NCBI RefSeq assembly: GCF_012641435.1
Contig: NZ_JABAIJ010000017.1
Coordinates: 1-64,000 of the forward strand
Origin: Rhizobium sp. P38BS-XIX
Lineage (GTDB): Bacteria > Pseudomonadota > Alphaproteobacteria > Rhizobiales > Rhizobiaceae
DNA length: 64,000 bases
Direction of reading: 5' to 3'
In this document: positions 15,557-24,205 of the stretch, piece by piece
How positions within the stretch are numbered: the first letter of the stretch is position 1
Layout of the letters: the number at the start of each line of letters is the position of its first letter
The notes under the pieces: generated by a model
Databases searched by the model: none
What the model saw: the letters and a program-made list of their open reading frames with translations, nothing else
What the model was told of the DNA's origin: nothing
Made by a program: the position numbers and the translations under genes

Positions 15557-16705
15557 ATGGCAAAAGCGGATTATTATGAGACATTGGGCGTCTCAAAGAC
15601 GGCGGACGAGAAAGAGCTGAAAAGCGCCTTTCGCAAGCTGGCGATGCAGTTTCATCCGGACAAGAATCCGGACGACAGCAGCGCCGAGCGGAAGTTCAAG
15701 GAAATCAACGAAGCCTACGAAACGCTCAAGGATCCGCAGAAGCGCGCAGCCTATGACCGCTACGGACACGCTGCTTTCGAGCATGGCGGCATGGGCGGTG
15801 GCGGCGGTTTTGGAGGCGGCTTCGGCGGCGGTGGCGGCTTCTCCGATATTTTCGAGGATATTTTCGGCGAGATGATGGGTGGCGGACGCGCTCGCGCTCG
15901 CTCTTCCGGTGGTCGCGAACGCGGCGCCGATCTTCGTTACAATATGGAAATCTCGCTGGAGGAAGCCTTCAGCGGCAAGACCGCGCAGATCCGGGTACCG
16001 ACCTCGATCACCTGCGATGTCTGTTCCGGCTCGGGCGCCAAGCCCGGCACGCAGCCAAAGACCTGCGGCACCTGTCAGGGGTCCGGCCGAGTTCGCGCGG
16101 CACAGGGTTTCTTCTCCGTCGAGCGCACTTGCCCGACCTGCCATGGCCGCGGCCAGATCATTCCCGATCCTTGCAGCAAGTGCCACGGTCAGGGCCGCGT
16201 GACCGAAGAGCGTTCGCTCTCCGTCAACATTCCGGCCGGCATTGAAGACGGTACGCGCATTCGCCTCCAGGGCGAAGGCGAAGCGGGCACGCGTGGCGGG
16301 CCTGCAGGCGATCTCTACATCTTTCTGTCCGTCAAGCCGCATGAATTCTTCCAGCGTGATGGCGCCGATCTTTATTGCGCGGTGCCGATCTCGATGACGA
16401 CGGCGGCACTCGGCGGCACCTTCGACGTGGCGACACTCGACGGTACCAAGTCGCGTGTGACCGTTCCGGAGGGAACGCAGGTCGGCAAGCAGTTCCGCCT
16501 GAAGAGCAAGGGCATGCCGGTGCTGCGCTCCAGCCAGATCGGCGATCTCTACATTCAGATCCAGATCGAGACGCCGCAGAAGCTGACCAAGCGCCAGCGC
16601 GAACTGCTGCAGGAATTCGAGCAGATCTCTTCGAAGGACAACAATCCGGAATCGACGGGCTTCTTCGCCCGCATGAAGGATTTCTTCGACACGTTCAGCG
16701 ACTGA
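15557..16705 (+). CDS. dnaJ: Co-chaperone DnaJ (Hsp40, type I)
   Basis: Stimulates the ATPase of DnaK and delivers unfolded substrates. The J domain (about 1-70) has the essential HPD in FHPDKN. A Gly/Phe-rich linker (about 76-115) follows, then a zinc domain with four CxxCxGxG repeats (CDVCSGSG, CGTCQGSG, CPTCHGRG, CSKCHGQG), and the C-terminal substrate domain. 382 residues is normal. The ribosome site is weak, which together with the spacer hairpins suggests lower translation than dnaK. The shared hairpin at 16732 ends transcription. Confidence 0.98.
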   Translation: MAKADYYETLGVSKTADEKELKSAFRKLAMQFHPDKNPDDSSAERKFKEINEAYETLKDPQKRAAYDRYGHAAFEHGGMGGGGGFGGGFGGGGGFSDIFEDIFGEMMGGGRARARSSGGRERGADLRYNMEISLEEAFSGKTAQIRVPTSITCDVCSGSGAKPGTQPKTCGTCQGSGRVRAAQGFFSVERTCPTCHGRGQIIPDPCSKCHGQGRVTEERSLSVNIPAGIEDGTRIRLQGEGEAGTRGGPAGDLYIFLSVKPHEFFQRDGADLYCAVPISMTTAALGGTFDVATLDGTKSRVTVPEGTQVGKQFRLKSKGMPVLRSSQIGDLYIQIQIETPQKLTKRQRELLQEFEQISSKDNNPESTGFFARMKDFFDTFSD

Positions 16706-16731
16706 GCAGCGACGCAAAAGTGTTTCACATG

Positions 16732-16762
16732 AATCCGGCCGATGATTCGGCCGGATTTTTCG
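16732..16762. terminator. Bidirectional terminator between dnaJ and the APH-like gene
   Basis: AATCCGGCCGA / TCGGCCGGATT stem with a short loop, followed by TTTTCG on the plus strand. It lies between two convergent genes and can serve both. Confidence 0.8.
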
Positions 16763-16795
16763 TTTGAGCAGGCGAATCAATCGTCCGCTTGCGAA

Positions 16796-17629
16796 TCAGC
16801 CCCAGGTCAGCGGATCGAGCCGGAGATAGAAGGCGAGACGCTCGCGATCCGGCTGTTCGATCTCCAAGGTTTCGAACAGGATACAGAACGCTCTCTGTCC
16901 CTGCTCGCGCGTCGACCAGCTCTCCTCGGCATTAGCAATCATCAGCGAGAGATCGACATAACGATCCGCCTTGCCGACACGGCCGAGATCGATCAGGCCG
17001 GTACATTGCAGGCTATGTGGATCGACCATGAAGTTCGGCATGCAGGCATCGCCATGGCAGAGAACTCCATCGACCACTTCCTGAGCGAGGCGCAGAGGCA
17101 AATCGCGCTCGACGCGATCAAGCAGTTCGCGGGCCGATCTACCCCGATCCTCCGGCGGCAGGAAATCCGGGTTCACCGCATCGCGCGACGCCACATCCGC
17201 TGCTTTCGTGGCCATCAGCGACAGGCCGCGATCGAAAGTGCATTGATCGATCGGCTGATCGTGCAGAGATTTCAGCTGCCGGGCCATGGATGGCCAAGCC
17301 TTCAGCAAAGCATCTCCGTCCAAATCGACTGCCGGCACGCCGGGGATCGCAGTCATGATGAGGCACGCGCCGTCCCCTGTCTCACGCCAATCGATGACTT
17401 CGGGCACGGCAATGTCTCTGCCCTGCAACCAAAGCAGCTGGTCGCGTTCGCCGGCGAGATCCGCCGATTGGGCTGAAGAGGCGACTTTTGCGTAGGCCAA
17501 GCCGTCCTCACGCCGATACACGAGATCGCCCGATTCGCCTGTCTTCATGCGCGCCCAATCGCGGCTGGTATGCGCAAGCAGTGTTTTTGCCAGATCCAAT
17601 GGATGCCCCCAGCCCCAAACTCTTCCCAT
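16796..17629 (-). CDS. APH(3'')-like aminoglycoside phosphotransferase family protein
   Basis: Kinase-fold protein of 277 residues resembling streptomycin 3''-phosphotransferases (StrA/APH(3'')-I). As I remember StrA, the match is close and runs through the whole protein: GESGD at the nucleotide loop, ITAIPGVPA-like and LLKAWPSM blocks, NPDFLPPED, the catalytic HGDACMPNFMVD, the DFG-equivalent IDLGRVGKADRY, and the C-terminal FYLRLDPLTWG. Catalytic residues appear intact. It lies convergent to dnaJ, with no transposon, integron or strB-like partner nearby and with composition like its neighbours, so it looks like an old chromosomal gene. The N-terminus is uncertain because the ATG at 17629 lacks a Shine-Dalgarno. 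The true substrate is unknown. Confidence 0.85.
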   Translation of the reverse strand: MGRVWGWGHPLDLAKTLLAHTSRDWARMKTGESGDLVYRREDGLAYAKVASSAQSADLAGERDQLLWLQGRDIAVPEVIDWRETGDGACLIMTAIPGVPAVDLDGDALLKAWPSMARQLKSLHDQPIDQCTFDRGLSLMATKAADVASRDAVNPDFLPPEDRGRSARELLDRVERDLPLRLAQEVVDGVLCHGDACMPNFMVDPHSLQCTGLIDLGRVGKADRYVDLSLMIANAEESWSTREQGQRAFCILFETLEIEQPDRERLAFYLRLDPLTWG

Positions 17630-17794
17630 ACACGCGATATAGGGAGCACCAAGCGCCAGTGCGAACTTCGTCTGTCGCTTTGGTGGTTCGAGATGCCGCT
17701 TTGGACCTTCTTACCATGAACAATCGGCAAAAACCTTGCACTCGTGCGGGGTTCGGCATACCCCTCGCGCATCGATTACGAATCCCAGGGATCC

Positions 17795-18922
17795 ATGCCG
17801 AACAAGGTTTCCATCTCGCGCCTGAAGCTGACCGACTTCCGCAATTATGCGGTCGCGGCGCTGACGCTTGACGAGCGGCATGTGGTGCTGACCGGCGACA
17901 ATGGCGCGGGCAAGACCAACCTCATGGAAGCGGTCTCGCTGCTTTCGCCCGGTCGCGGCTTGCGACGCGCCGCCTATGCCGACATCCCCCGCGTCACCGC
18001 GCCGGCCGGGTTTTCCATTTTTGCCGAGCTCGAAGGCATGGAAGGCACGGTCGAAATCGGCACCGGTATCGATGCCGCCGACGAATCAGCCGCCCGCAAG
18101 CTCCGAATCAACGGCACGCCGGCCAAGACCGTCGACGAGCTGACCGACCATCTGCGCGTTCTCTGGTTGACGCCGGCGATGGATGGCCTCTTCACCGGCG
18201 GCTCCTCGGAGCGCCGCCGCTTTCTCGACCGTCTCGTGTTGTCGCTCGATCCTGCCCATGGCCGCCGCGCCAGCGATTTCGAACGCGCCATGCGCAGCCG
18301 CAACAAGCTTCTATCCGAAAGCCGGTTCGATCCGTCCTGGCTCGGCGGCATCGAGGAGCAAATGGCAAGCCTTGGCATCGCCATGGCGATCGCGCGGCAG
18401 GAGATGCTCGGCCTTCTCTCCCGGCTGATCGCCGAAACGCGCGAAACGACGCCGTTTCCCTCGGCGGCACTTGAACTTTCCGGCTTCCTCGACGGGCAAT
18501 TTGATCGGCCGGCCGTCGATCTGGAAGATGCTTATGCCGACATGCTGCGCGAGGGGCGCTATCGTGACGCCGCCGCCGGCCGCACGCTGGATGGGCCGCA
18601 CCGGGCCGATCTTCTCGTGCGTCACCGCGAGAAGGACATGGAGGCGGAGCGCTGCTCGACAGGCGAGCAGAAAGCCCTGCTCGTCGGCCTCATCCTTGCC
18701 CATGCGCGCCTTGTCGGCAACCTCACGGGCTATGCGCCGATCCTGCTGCTCGACGAGATTGCTGCCCATCTCGATGAGGGACGACGCGCGGCGCTTTTCG
18801 ACCTTATCGACGGGCTGGGAGGGCAGGCCTTCATGACCGGAACGGACAGATCCATGTTCTCGGCCCTTGGCGAGCGGGCGCAATTCTTTACCGTGGCGCA
18901 TGGCGGCATTACGAAAACCTAG
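17795..18922 (+). CDS. recF: DNA replication and repair protein RecF
   Basis: SMC-like ATPase that helps load RecA at gaps through the RecFOR route. Walker A is LTGDNGAGKTNLMEAV near the N-terminus; the signature motif CSTGEQKALL and Walker B PILLLDEIAAHLD lie near the C-terminus. 375 residues fits RecF. ATG at 17795 is chosen because CAGGGA precedes it and it is followed by the conserved ISRLKLTDFRNY; the frame is open 17 codons further. The MoeB-like gene follows after 36 bases on the same strand. recR, its partner in the pathway, lies 18 kb away in this window. Confidence 0.96.
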   Translation: MPNKVSISRLKLTDFRNYAVAALTLDERHVVLTGDNGAGKTNLMEAVSLLSPGRGLRRAAYADIPRVTAPAGFSIFAELEGMEGTVEIGTGIDAADESAARKLRINGTPAKTVDELTDHLRVLWLTPAMDGLFTGGSSERRRFLDRLVLSLDPAHGRRASDFERAMRSRNKLLSESRFDPSWLGGIEEQMASLGIAMAIARQEMLGLLSRLIAETRETTPFPSAALELSGFLDGQFDRPAVDLEDAYADMLREGRYRDAAAGRTLDGPHRADLLVRHREKDMEAERCSTGEQKALLVGLILAHARLVGNLTGYAPILLLDEIAAHLDEGRRAALFDLIDGLGGQAFMTGTDRSMFSALGERAQFFTVAHGGITKT

Positions 18923-18958
18923 CGCCTCCTTGCCGGTGATTGTGCTAGACTCGCATCC

Positions 18959-19729
18959 ATGGATCCTTTGAGTTCAGACGAAATCGGCCGCTATCACCGC
19001 CATATCCTCCTGCCGGAGGTCGGCGGCGCCGGCCAGCAACGATTGAAGGCGGCACGTGTGCTTGTGATCGGCGCCGGTGGTCTTGGCGCGCCGGTGCTGC
19101 AATATCTTGCCGCCGCCGGCATCGGGACCCTCGGCATTGCCGACGACGACCGCGTTTCGCTGTCCAACCTGCAGCGGCAGGTGATCCACGACACGGGTAC
19201 GATCGGCGAAATGAAGACGCAGAGCGCGGCGGACGCGATCGCGCGGCTTAACCCGCATGTGCGTACCATCCGCTTCGAAGAACGATTCAGCGCCGATAGC
19301 GCTGCGCGGCACCTCGCCGGTTTTGATCTCGTCATCGATGGCTCCGACAATTTCGACACACGCTATGCGGCTGCCGATGCGACCGAGGCGGCGCGCCTGC
19401 CGCTGGTGACCGGCGCTGTCGGCCGCTTCGACGGGTCAGTGACGACACTGAAGCCTTACGAAAGCGACGCGGACGGCAATCCCAATCCACGCTATCGCGA
19501 TCTTTTCCCCGCCCCGCCGCCGGAAGGCCTCATCCCCAGCTGCGCGGAGGCGGGAATCATCGGCGCCCTGACTGGCGTCATCGGCACGCTGATGGCGATG
19601 GAGGCGATCAAGCTCATCACTGGCATCGGCGAGCCGCTGATCGGCCGCCTGTTGCTCTATGACGGGCTTTCCGCACGCTTCGAAACCGTGCGCTATCGCC
19701 GCAAACGCGCCCGGGTCGCGGCGGAATGA
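18959..19729 (+). CDS. moeB: MoeB/ThiF-family adenylyltransferase
   Basis: E1-like enzyme that adenylates the C-terminal glycine of a small sulfur carrier such as MoaD or ThiS. The nucleotide-binding GAGGLGAPVLQYLAAAG motif, the conserved NLQRQVIHD, DGSDNFDTRY and the PSCAEAGIIG block are all present. The paired CxxC zinc ligands of E. coli MoeB are absent: the region reads YRDLFPAPPPEG before a single Cys. That variant is common in alphaproteobacteria as I recall. 256 residues. The acetyltransferase gene overlaps its stop by four bases. MoeB versus ThiF cannot be settled without the carrier gene, which is not in this window. Confidence 0.88.
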   Translation: MDPLSSDEIGRYHRHILLPEVGGAGQQRLKAARVLVIGAGGLGAPVLQYLAAAGIGTLGIADDDRVSLSNLQRQVIHDTGTIGEMKTQSAADAIARLNPHVRTIRFEERFSADSAARHLAGFDLVIDGSDNFDTRYAAADATEAARLPLVTGAVGRFDGSVTTLKPYESDADGNPNPRYRDLFPAPPPEGLIPSCAEAGIIGALTGVIGTLMAMEAIKLITGIGEPLIGRLLLYDGLSARFETVRYRRKRARVAAE

Positions 19730-20205
19730 GCGACGTTGCGCTTCGTCGCCTCGATGACGGCTTCGACCGCTGGGATGCGTTGCTGGATCTCATCCTGGCA
19801 TCCTTCGCTTACATGAATGGCCGCATTGATCCGCCGTCTTCTGCGTTGGCGCTGACGGCCGAGACTTTAAAGACCAAGGCGATCAGCGAGATCGCATATA
19901 TTGCACTTGAGGGCGAGCAGCTGGTCGGCTGCGTTTTCTGCCGGCCAGAGGCGGAAAGCCTTTACGTCGGCAAGCTTGCCGTGCTCCCGGCAGCGCAGGG
20001 CCAGGGTATCGGCAAACGCCTGCTTGTCTTGGCTGAGGTAGCGGCACGGGATCTCGGCCTCAAGAACCTGCGGCTGGAAACGCGGATCGAGCTGATCGAC
20101 AACCACGCCACCTTCGCAGCCTGGGGCTTCCGGAAGACAGCCGAAAATCGCCACGCGGGCTTCGATCGCACGACGTCGATCGAGATGCGCAAGGCGATCG
20201 CCTAG
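19726..20205 (+). CDS. GNAT-family N-acetyltransferase
   Basis: Cytoplasmic acetyl-CoA-dependent acetyltransferase of 159 residues. The acetyl-CoA loop is visible in LAVLPAAQGQGIGKRLLVLAE (motif A, Q-x-x-G-x-G), preceded by the beta4 strand ESLYVGKLAV, and the C-terminal part AFAAWGFRK-like (TFAAWGFRKTAENRH) matches motif B. The substrate is unknown. It starts inside the end of the MoeB-like gene (ATGA overlap), so the two are translationally coupled. It is convergent with the MurA paralogue. Confidence 0.9.
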   Translation: MSDVALRRLDDGFDRWDALLDLILASFAYMNGRIDPPSSALALTAETLKTKAISEIAYIALEGEQLVGCVFCRPEAESLYVGKLAVLPAAQGQGIGKRLLVLAEVAARDLGLKNLRLETRIELIDNHATFAAWGFRKTAENRHAGFDRTTSIEMRKAIA

Positions 20206-20232
20206 CGCATCCTTCGCTATGGGGTCGGATTC

Positions 20233-21546
20233 CTATGCCTCGCGCGGCGGGATGCGAGTGATTCGTGCGCCCAGAGCATTCAATCGCTCCTCGATGCGCT
20301 CATAACCGCGCTCGATCTGCTGGGCGTTGTTGATGACGCTCGTGCCCTCGGCGCACATCGCCGCGATCAGCATCGCCATGCCGGCGCGAATGTCGGGGCT
20401 TTCGAGCTGGGCGGCGCGCAGCTTGGAAGGGCCGGCGACAATGGCGCGATGCGGATCGCACAGAACGATGCGGGCACCCATGGCGATCAGCTTGTCGACG
20501 AAGAACATCCGGCTCTCGAACATCTTCTCGAACATCAGCACGACGCCATCGCATTGCGAGGCGGTGACGATGGCGATCGACATGGTGTCGGCCGGGAAGG
20601 CCGGCCATGGCTGATCCTCGATCTTCGGAATATGGCCGCCGAAATCGGGCTGGATCTTCATCTCCTGGCCGGAGCGGATGATGAGATCGTCGCCGTCGAT
20701 CTGGCAGCGGATACCGAGGCGCTCGAAAGTCATGAGGGTAGAGCGCAGATGCTCGACGCCCGCACGGCGAATGGTGATTTCCGAGCCGGTGACGGCGGCA
20801 AGGCCGATCAGCGAGCCGACTTCGTTGTGGTCGGGTCCGATGCGATGCGATGCACCGCCGAGGCGCTGGCCGCCGTGGATCGTCATCATATTGGTGCCGA
20901 CGCCTTCGATCCGTGCGCCCATGGCAATCAGGAAACGGGCGAGATCCTGGACATGCGGCTCGGAGGCGCAATTGCGCAGGATTGTCGTTCCCTCGGCAAA
21001 AACCGCAGCGCAAAGCGCGTTTTCCGTTGCCGTCACCGACGGCTCGTCGAGGAAGACATCGGCGCCGCGCAGACCATCGGTGCGGAAGCTGTAGACGCTG
21101 TTGACTTCGATCCTGGTGCCGAGTTGTTCCAGCGCCAGGAAATGCGTGTCGACGCGCCGACGGCCGATGACGTCGCCGCCGGGCGGCGGCAGGGTGATCT
21201 CGCCGCAGCGCGCCAGCATTGGACCGGCAAGCAGGATGGAAGCGCGGATACGGGCGCAGAGATCGGGATCGAGATTGGCGGGATGAAGCTCGCGTGCTTC
21301 GATTTCGAGCTCGTTGCGGCCAAGCCAGCGCACCTTGGCGCCAACAGACTGGATCAGCTCCACCAGCGCTTCGACATCGCGAATGCGCGGCACGTTGCTG
21401 AGCTCGACGCGTTGATCCGTCAAAAGCGATGCGGCGATGATCGGCAGCGCGGCATTCTTGTTGCCACTTGGTTCGATCTCGCCCGACAGCCTGAAGCCGC
21501 CCTCGACCACGTATTGAATCCGCTCATGCGGCAGCGCACGCGCCAT
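20233..21546 (-). CDS. MurA paralogue (UDP-GlcNAc enolpyruvyl transferase family), Asp in place of catalytic Cys
   Basis: EPSP/MurA-fold protein of 437 residues. The conserved Lys of the UDP-sugar pocket is kept (SGNKNAALP, Lys30), as are RASILLAGP, DEPSVTATENA and the PADTMSI block. The loop that carries Cys115 in E. coli MurA reads PPGGDVIGRRRVDTH, so the residue is Asp125. Cys-to-Asp MurAs are known to be active and fosfomycin resistant (M. tuberculosis, Chlamydia). Rhizobia also have a standard MurA elsewhere, so this is likely a second enzyme or one with another substrate. ATG at 21546 is preferred (AAGGGCGG upstream); the frame continues 24 codons further. It is convergent with the GNAT gene. 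Confidence 0.88.
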   Translation of the reverse strand: MARALPHERIQYVVEGGFRLSGEIEPSGNKNAALPIIAASLLTDQRVELSNVPRIRDVEALVELIQSVGAKVRWLGRNELEIEARELHPANLDPDLCARIRASILLAGPMLARCGEITLPPPGGDVIGRRRVDTHFLALEQLGTRIEVNSVYSFRTDGLRGADVFLDEPSVTATENALCAAVFAEGTTILRNCASEPHVQDLARFLIAMGARIEGVGTNMMTIHGGQRLGGASHRIGPDHNEVGSLIGLAAVTGSEITIRRAGVEHLRSTLMTFERLGIRCQIDGDDLIIRSGQEMKIQPDFGGHIPKIEDQPWPAFPADTMSIAIVTASQCDGVVLMFEKMFESRMFFVDKLIAMGARIVLCDPHRAIVAGPSKLRAAQLESPDIRAGMAMLIAAMCAEGTSVINNAQQIERGYERIEERLNALGARITRIPPREA

Positions 21547-21689
21547 CGTTTCCGCCCTTCCTGATTTGTGTTTGCGGTCACCTCTGGGCCGGCTTTGTGA
21601 CATGCACATGACCGGCAAGAGGGAAGTGGGATCAAATTTGAAGCTGACGCTATCCGCTTGGTTTCACCATGAGATTGCGGACGATTCGC

Positions 21690-22691
21690 TTATCGAAAAG
21701 GCAGCACGCGATTGGGTGGGCGGTGACCGTCGATGAAGGTGCGGATATTGATGATGACCTTGTCGCCCATGTCGATGCGGCCTTCGAGCGTCGCCGAACT
21801 CATATGCGGCAGGATTACCACCTTGCCCTCGTTCGCGAGCTTCACCAGCTTCGGGTTGACCGCAGGCTCGTTCTCGAACACGTCGAGGCCGGCACCGGCG
21901 ATCTTGCCTTCACGCAGGATCTTGATCAGCGCCATCTCGTCGATCACGTCGCCGCGCGCCGTATTGACGATGTAGCTCGTCGGCTGCAGCAGCGCCAGAC
22001 GACGCGCCGAGATCAGATGATAGGTGGCCGGTGTCGACGGGCAATTGACCGAGACGATATCGACGCGGGCGAGCATCTGGTCGAGGCTGTCCCAATAAGT
22101 CGCCTCCAGCTCGTCTTCGGTCGCCGGATTGACGCGCTTGCGATTGTGATAGTGGATCGACAGGCCGAAGGCCTTGGCGCGGCGGGCAACGGCGGTGCCG
22201 ATCCGCCCCATGCCGACGATGCCGATGCGCTTGCCGTGGATGCGGCGGCCGAGCATCCAGGTCGGCGACCATCCGGCCCATTCTCCCGGGCTGTCGGTCA
22301 GCACGCGCGCACCTTCCGCCAACCGGCGCGGCACGGCGAGGATGAGTGCCATGGTCATGTCGGCTGTGTCTTCGGTCAACACGTTCGGCGTGTTCGTCAC
22401 GGTGATGCCGCGACGCGCGGCGGCCTCGACATCGATATGATCCGTGCCGTTGGAGAAGCTGGCAATCAGCTTCATCTGTGGCCCGGCCTCATCGATCACC
22501 TCGGCATCGATGCGGTCGGTAACGGTCGGCACCAGCACCTCGATGGAACGGACGGCCTGGATCAATTCTTCCTTGGTGCGCGGGCGATCATCGATGTTCA
22601 GTTCGGCATCAAAAAGCTCGCGCATTCGCGTTTCAACCGCATCCGGCAGTTTGCGCGTGACGTACACCTTCGGTTTTTTCTTCGTCGTCAT
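21690..22691 (-). CDS. D-2-hydroxyacid dehydrogenase (glyoxylate/hydroxypyruvate reductase type)
   Basis: NAD(P)-dependent reductase of 2-oxoacids such as glyoxylate and hydroxypyruvate. The Rossmann motif is GKRIGIVGMGRIGTAVARRA. The catalytic triad is in place: Arg in NTARGDVIDE, Glu in DVFENEP, His in LPHMSSAT. The NGTDHIDVEAAARRG segment is typical of the GyaR group. 333 residues is normal. Cytoplasmic. It is divergent from the SH3 protein gene; a spacer of about 190 bases holds both promoters. Cofactor choice and the exact substrate cannot be read from sequence alone. Confidence 0.93.
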   Translation of the reverse strand: MTTKKKPKVYVTRKLPDAVETRMRELFDAELNIDDRPRTKEELIQAVRSIEVLVPTVTDRIDAEVIDEAGPQMKLIASFSNGTDHIDVEAAARRGITVTNTPNVLTEDTADMTMALILAVPRRLAEGARVLTDSPGEWAGWSPTWMLGRRIHGKRIGIVGMGRIGTAVARRAKAFGLSIHYHNRKRVNPATEDELEATYWDSLDQMLARVDIVSVNCPSTPATYHLISARRLALLQPTSYIVNTARGDVIDEMALIKILREGKIAGAGLDVFENEPAVNPKLVKLANEGKVVILPHMSSATLEGRIDMGDKVIINIRTFIDGHRPPNRVLPFR

Positions 22692-22881
22692 GGCGAGCGG
22701 CGATGCCTTGTTCAGATGTTCTTAACCAAGAAGCAGGATAGTTTTCCCGTTCCGGGCATTTCTACCAGACCCGCAGGCGAAGACAAACAAAACTCGCTGA
22801 CGCGATCCGAGGATTTGCCGCTCACCGGAGCGAAAGGTCGCCGGAACGGCACCTTTGTCATGACGAACGAACGGAAATCCC

Positions 22882-23421
22882 ATGCGTGGCAAAGCATTGA
22901 AGTCCTGCGCCATTTTCGCAATCGGCCTGATGATTGCCGCTGTGTCGGTCGATCTTGCCGTCGCCCAGGCCGCCAAGGGCCCGAGCGGCCTGCCGCTGCC
23001 GCGCTTCGTGACGCTGAAATCGAAGCGGGTCAATCTGCGCATCGGCCCGAGCGCGGATTACGCCGTGTCGTGGCTCTATCTCAGGCAGGGTCTGCCCGTC
23101 GAGATCATCCAGGAGTATGATAACTGGCGCCGCGTGCGCGATGCCGACGGCACCGAAGGCTGGGTCAACCAGTCTCTGCTATCGGGCCAGCGCTCGGCGA
23201 TTGCCGCTCCGTGGATGAAGGGCAAGGGCAAGGCCGTCTTCGTCAACATGCGCCGCGAATCCCAGCCATCTTCCGCCGTCATCGCCAAACTTCAGCCCGG
23301 GGTGATGATGAGTGTGCGCGAATGCACCGGCGACTGGTGCCTCGTCACCGCCGACGGCACCGAAGGATGGGTGGCACAATCGGAGATCTGGGGCGCTTAC
23401 CCCGGCGAAGCGTTCAAGTAA
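22882..23421 (+). CDS. Secreted protein with two bacterial SH3 domains
   Basis: Exported protein of 179 residues. A signal peptide (residues 1 to about 29, ending AVAQA) precedes two SH3-like repeats: KRVNLRIGPSADYAVSW...DGTEGWVNQSLL and VFVNMRRESQPSSAVI...DGTEGWVAQSEIW. Both have the VN-x-R...GW pattern of bacterial SH3 modules that bind cell wall peptides. Two cysteines (RECTGDWC) may form a disulfide. The family is conserved across rhizobia next to the divergent 2-hydroxyacid dehydrogenase gene, as far as I recall. A periplasmic, cell wall related role is inferred. Confidence 0.9.
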   Translation: MRGKALKSCAIFAIGLMIAAVSVDLAVAQAAKGPSGLPLPRFVTLKSKRVNLRIGPSADYAVSWLYLRQGLPVEIIQEYDNWRRVRDADGTEGWVNQSLLSGQRSAIAAPWMKGKGKAVFVNMRRESQPSSAVIAKLQPGVMMSVRECTGDWCLVTADGTEGWVAQSEIWGAYPGEAFK

Positions 23422-23471
23422 CGACAAACAAGCGTCGTCCATCCCCGCGACCGCGTGACTTTTCCGATGTG

Positions 23472-24122
23472 ATGCCCTATTCGGCATCGGAAAAAGGGAG
23501 ACCGTCGTTCTTGGCCTATGTACTCGGCCTTCTAGGGGTTGCAATCGTCATGTTCGCATCGACGAACGTAGACGATATCTTTGTGCTTCTCGGCTTTTTC
23601 GCCGATCCGAAATTCCGGGCAAGACAGATCGTCATCGGCCAATATCTCGGCATTGGTACGCTCTATGCCATCAGCGTCATTGCCTCGCTCCTCGTGCTCG
23701 TCATTCCGGCCGCCTATATCGGTTTTCTTGGCCTTGCGCCGATCTATTTCGGCGTGAAGCAGCTATGGGAGCTCTGGAACGGCATCGGCACTGAGGACAG
23801 TCCGGAAGATCATGAGAAGGCGTCGGCAGGTCGTGGCAACATCGCCGCCGTCACCCTCGTGACCATCGCCAATGGTGGCGACAATATCAGCGTCTATACG
23901 CCGCTTTTCGCCACGCGCTCCGTTTACGAGATACTGGTGATCGGCTGCGTCTTCGCGCTGCTGACGGCGATATGGCTTGGCTCCGCCCATTCTCTCGTCA
24001 ATCACCGTATGCTCGGCGCGCCAATTCGCCGTCACGGCCACCGGATCGTGCCCTTTGTCCTGATCGGGCTCGGAGTGCTGATCCTCTATGAGGCTGGGAC
24101 TGCCGGGCTCTTCTGGAGCTAA
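23472..24122 (+). CDS. CadD-like cadmium resistance transporter family membrane protein
   Basis: Inner-membrane protein with about five to six hydrophobic helices. The N-terminal FASTNVDDIFVLLGFFADP and the later VTIANGGDNISVYTPLF blocks are the repeated, Asp-containing signatures of the CadD/LysE-like transporter superfamily. Cd or other cation export is the family role; the substrate here is not proven. The start is uncertain: ATG at 23472 has no ribosome site, while TTG at 23511 has AAAGGGAG about ten bases before it and would begin right at the first helix, as in most relatives. It lies 50 bases after the SH3 gene, so co-transcription is possible. Confidence 0.85.
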   Translation: MPYSASEKGRPSFLAYVLGLLGVAIVMFASTNVDDIFVLLGFFADPKFRARQIVIGQYLGIGTLYAISVIASLLVLVIPAAYIGFLGLAPIYFGVKQLWELWNGIGTEDSPEDHEKASAGRGNIAAVTLVTIANGGDNISVYTPLFATRSVYEILVIGCVFALLTAIWLGSAHSLVNHRMLGAPIRRHGHRIVPFVLIGLGVLILYEAGTAGLFWS

Positions 24123-24145
24123 GGGCTGCTGCGGGCGGCATAAAA

Positions 24146-24178
24146 AAGCCACCGGCAACATGGCGCTGCCGATGGCTT
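24146..24178. terminator. Bidirectional terminator between convergent genes
   Basis: AAGCCACCGGCA / TGCCGATGGCTT forms a 12-position stem with one mismatch. An A-rich run on the left gives a T run for the minus-strand gene. Confidence 0.7.
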
Positions 24179-24205
24179 GATATTTACCGAAGCGGCAGGC
24201 TCTCG

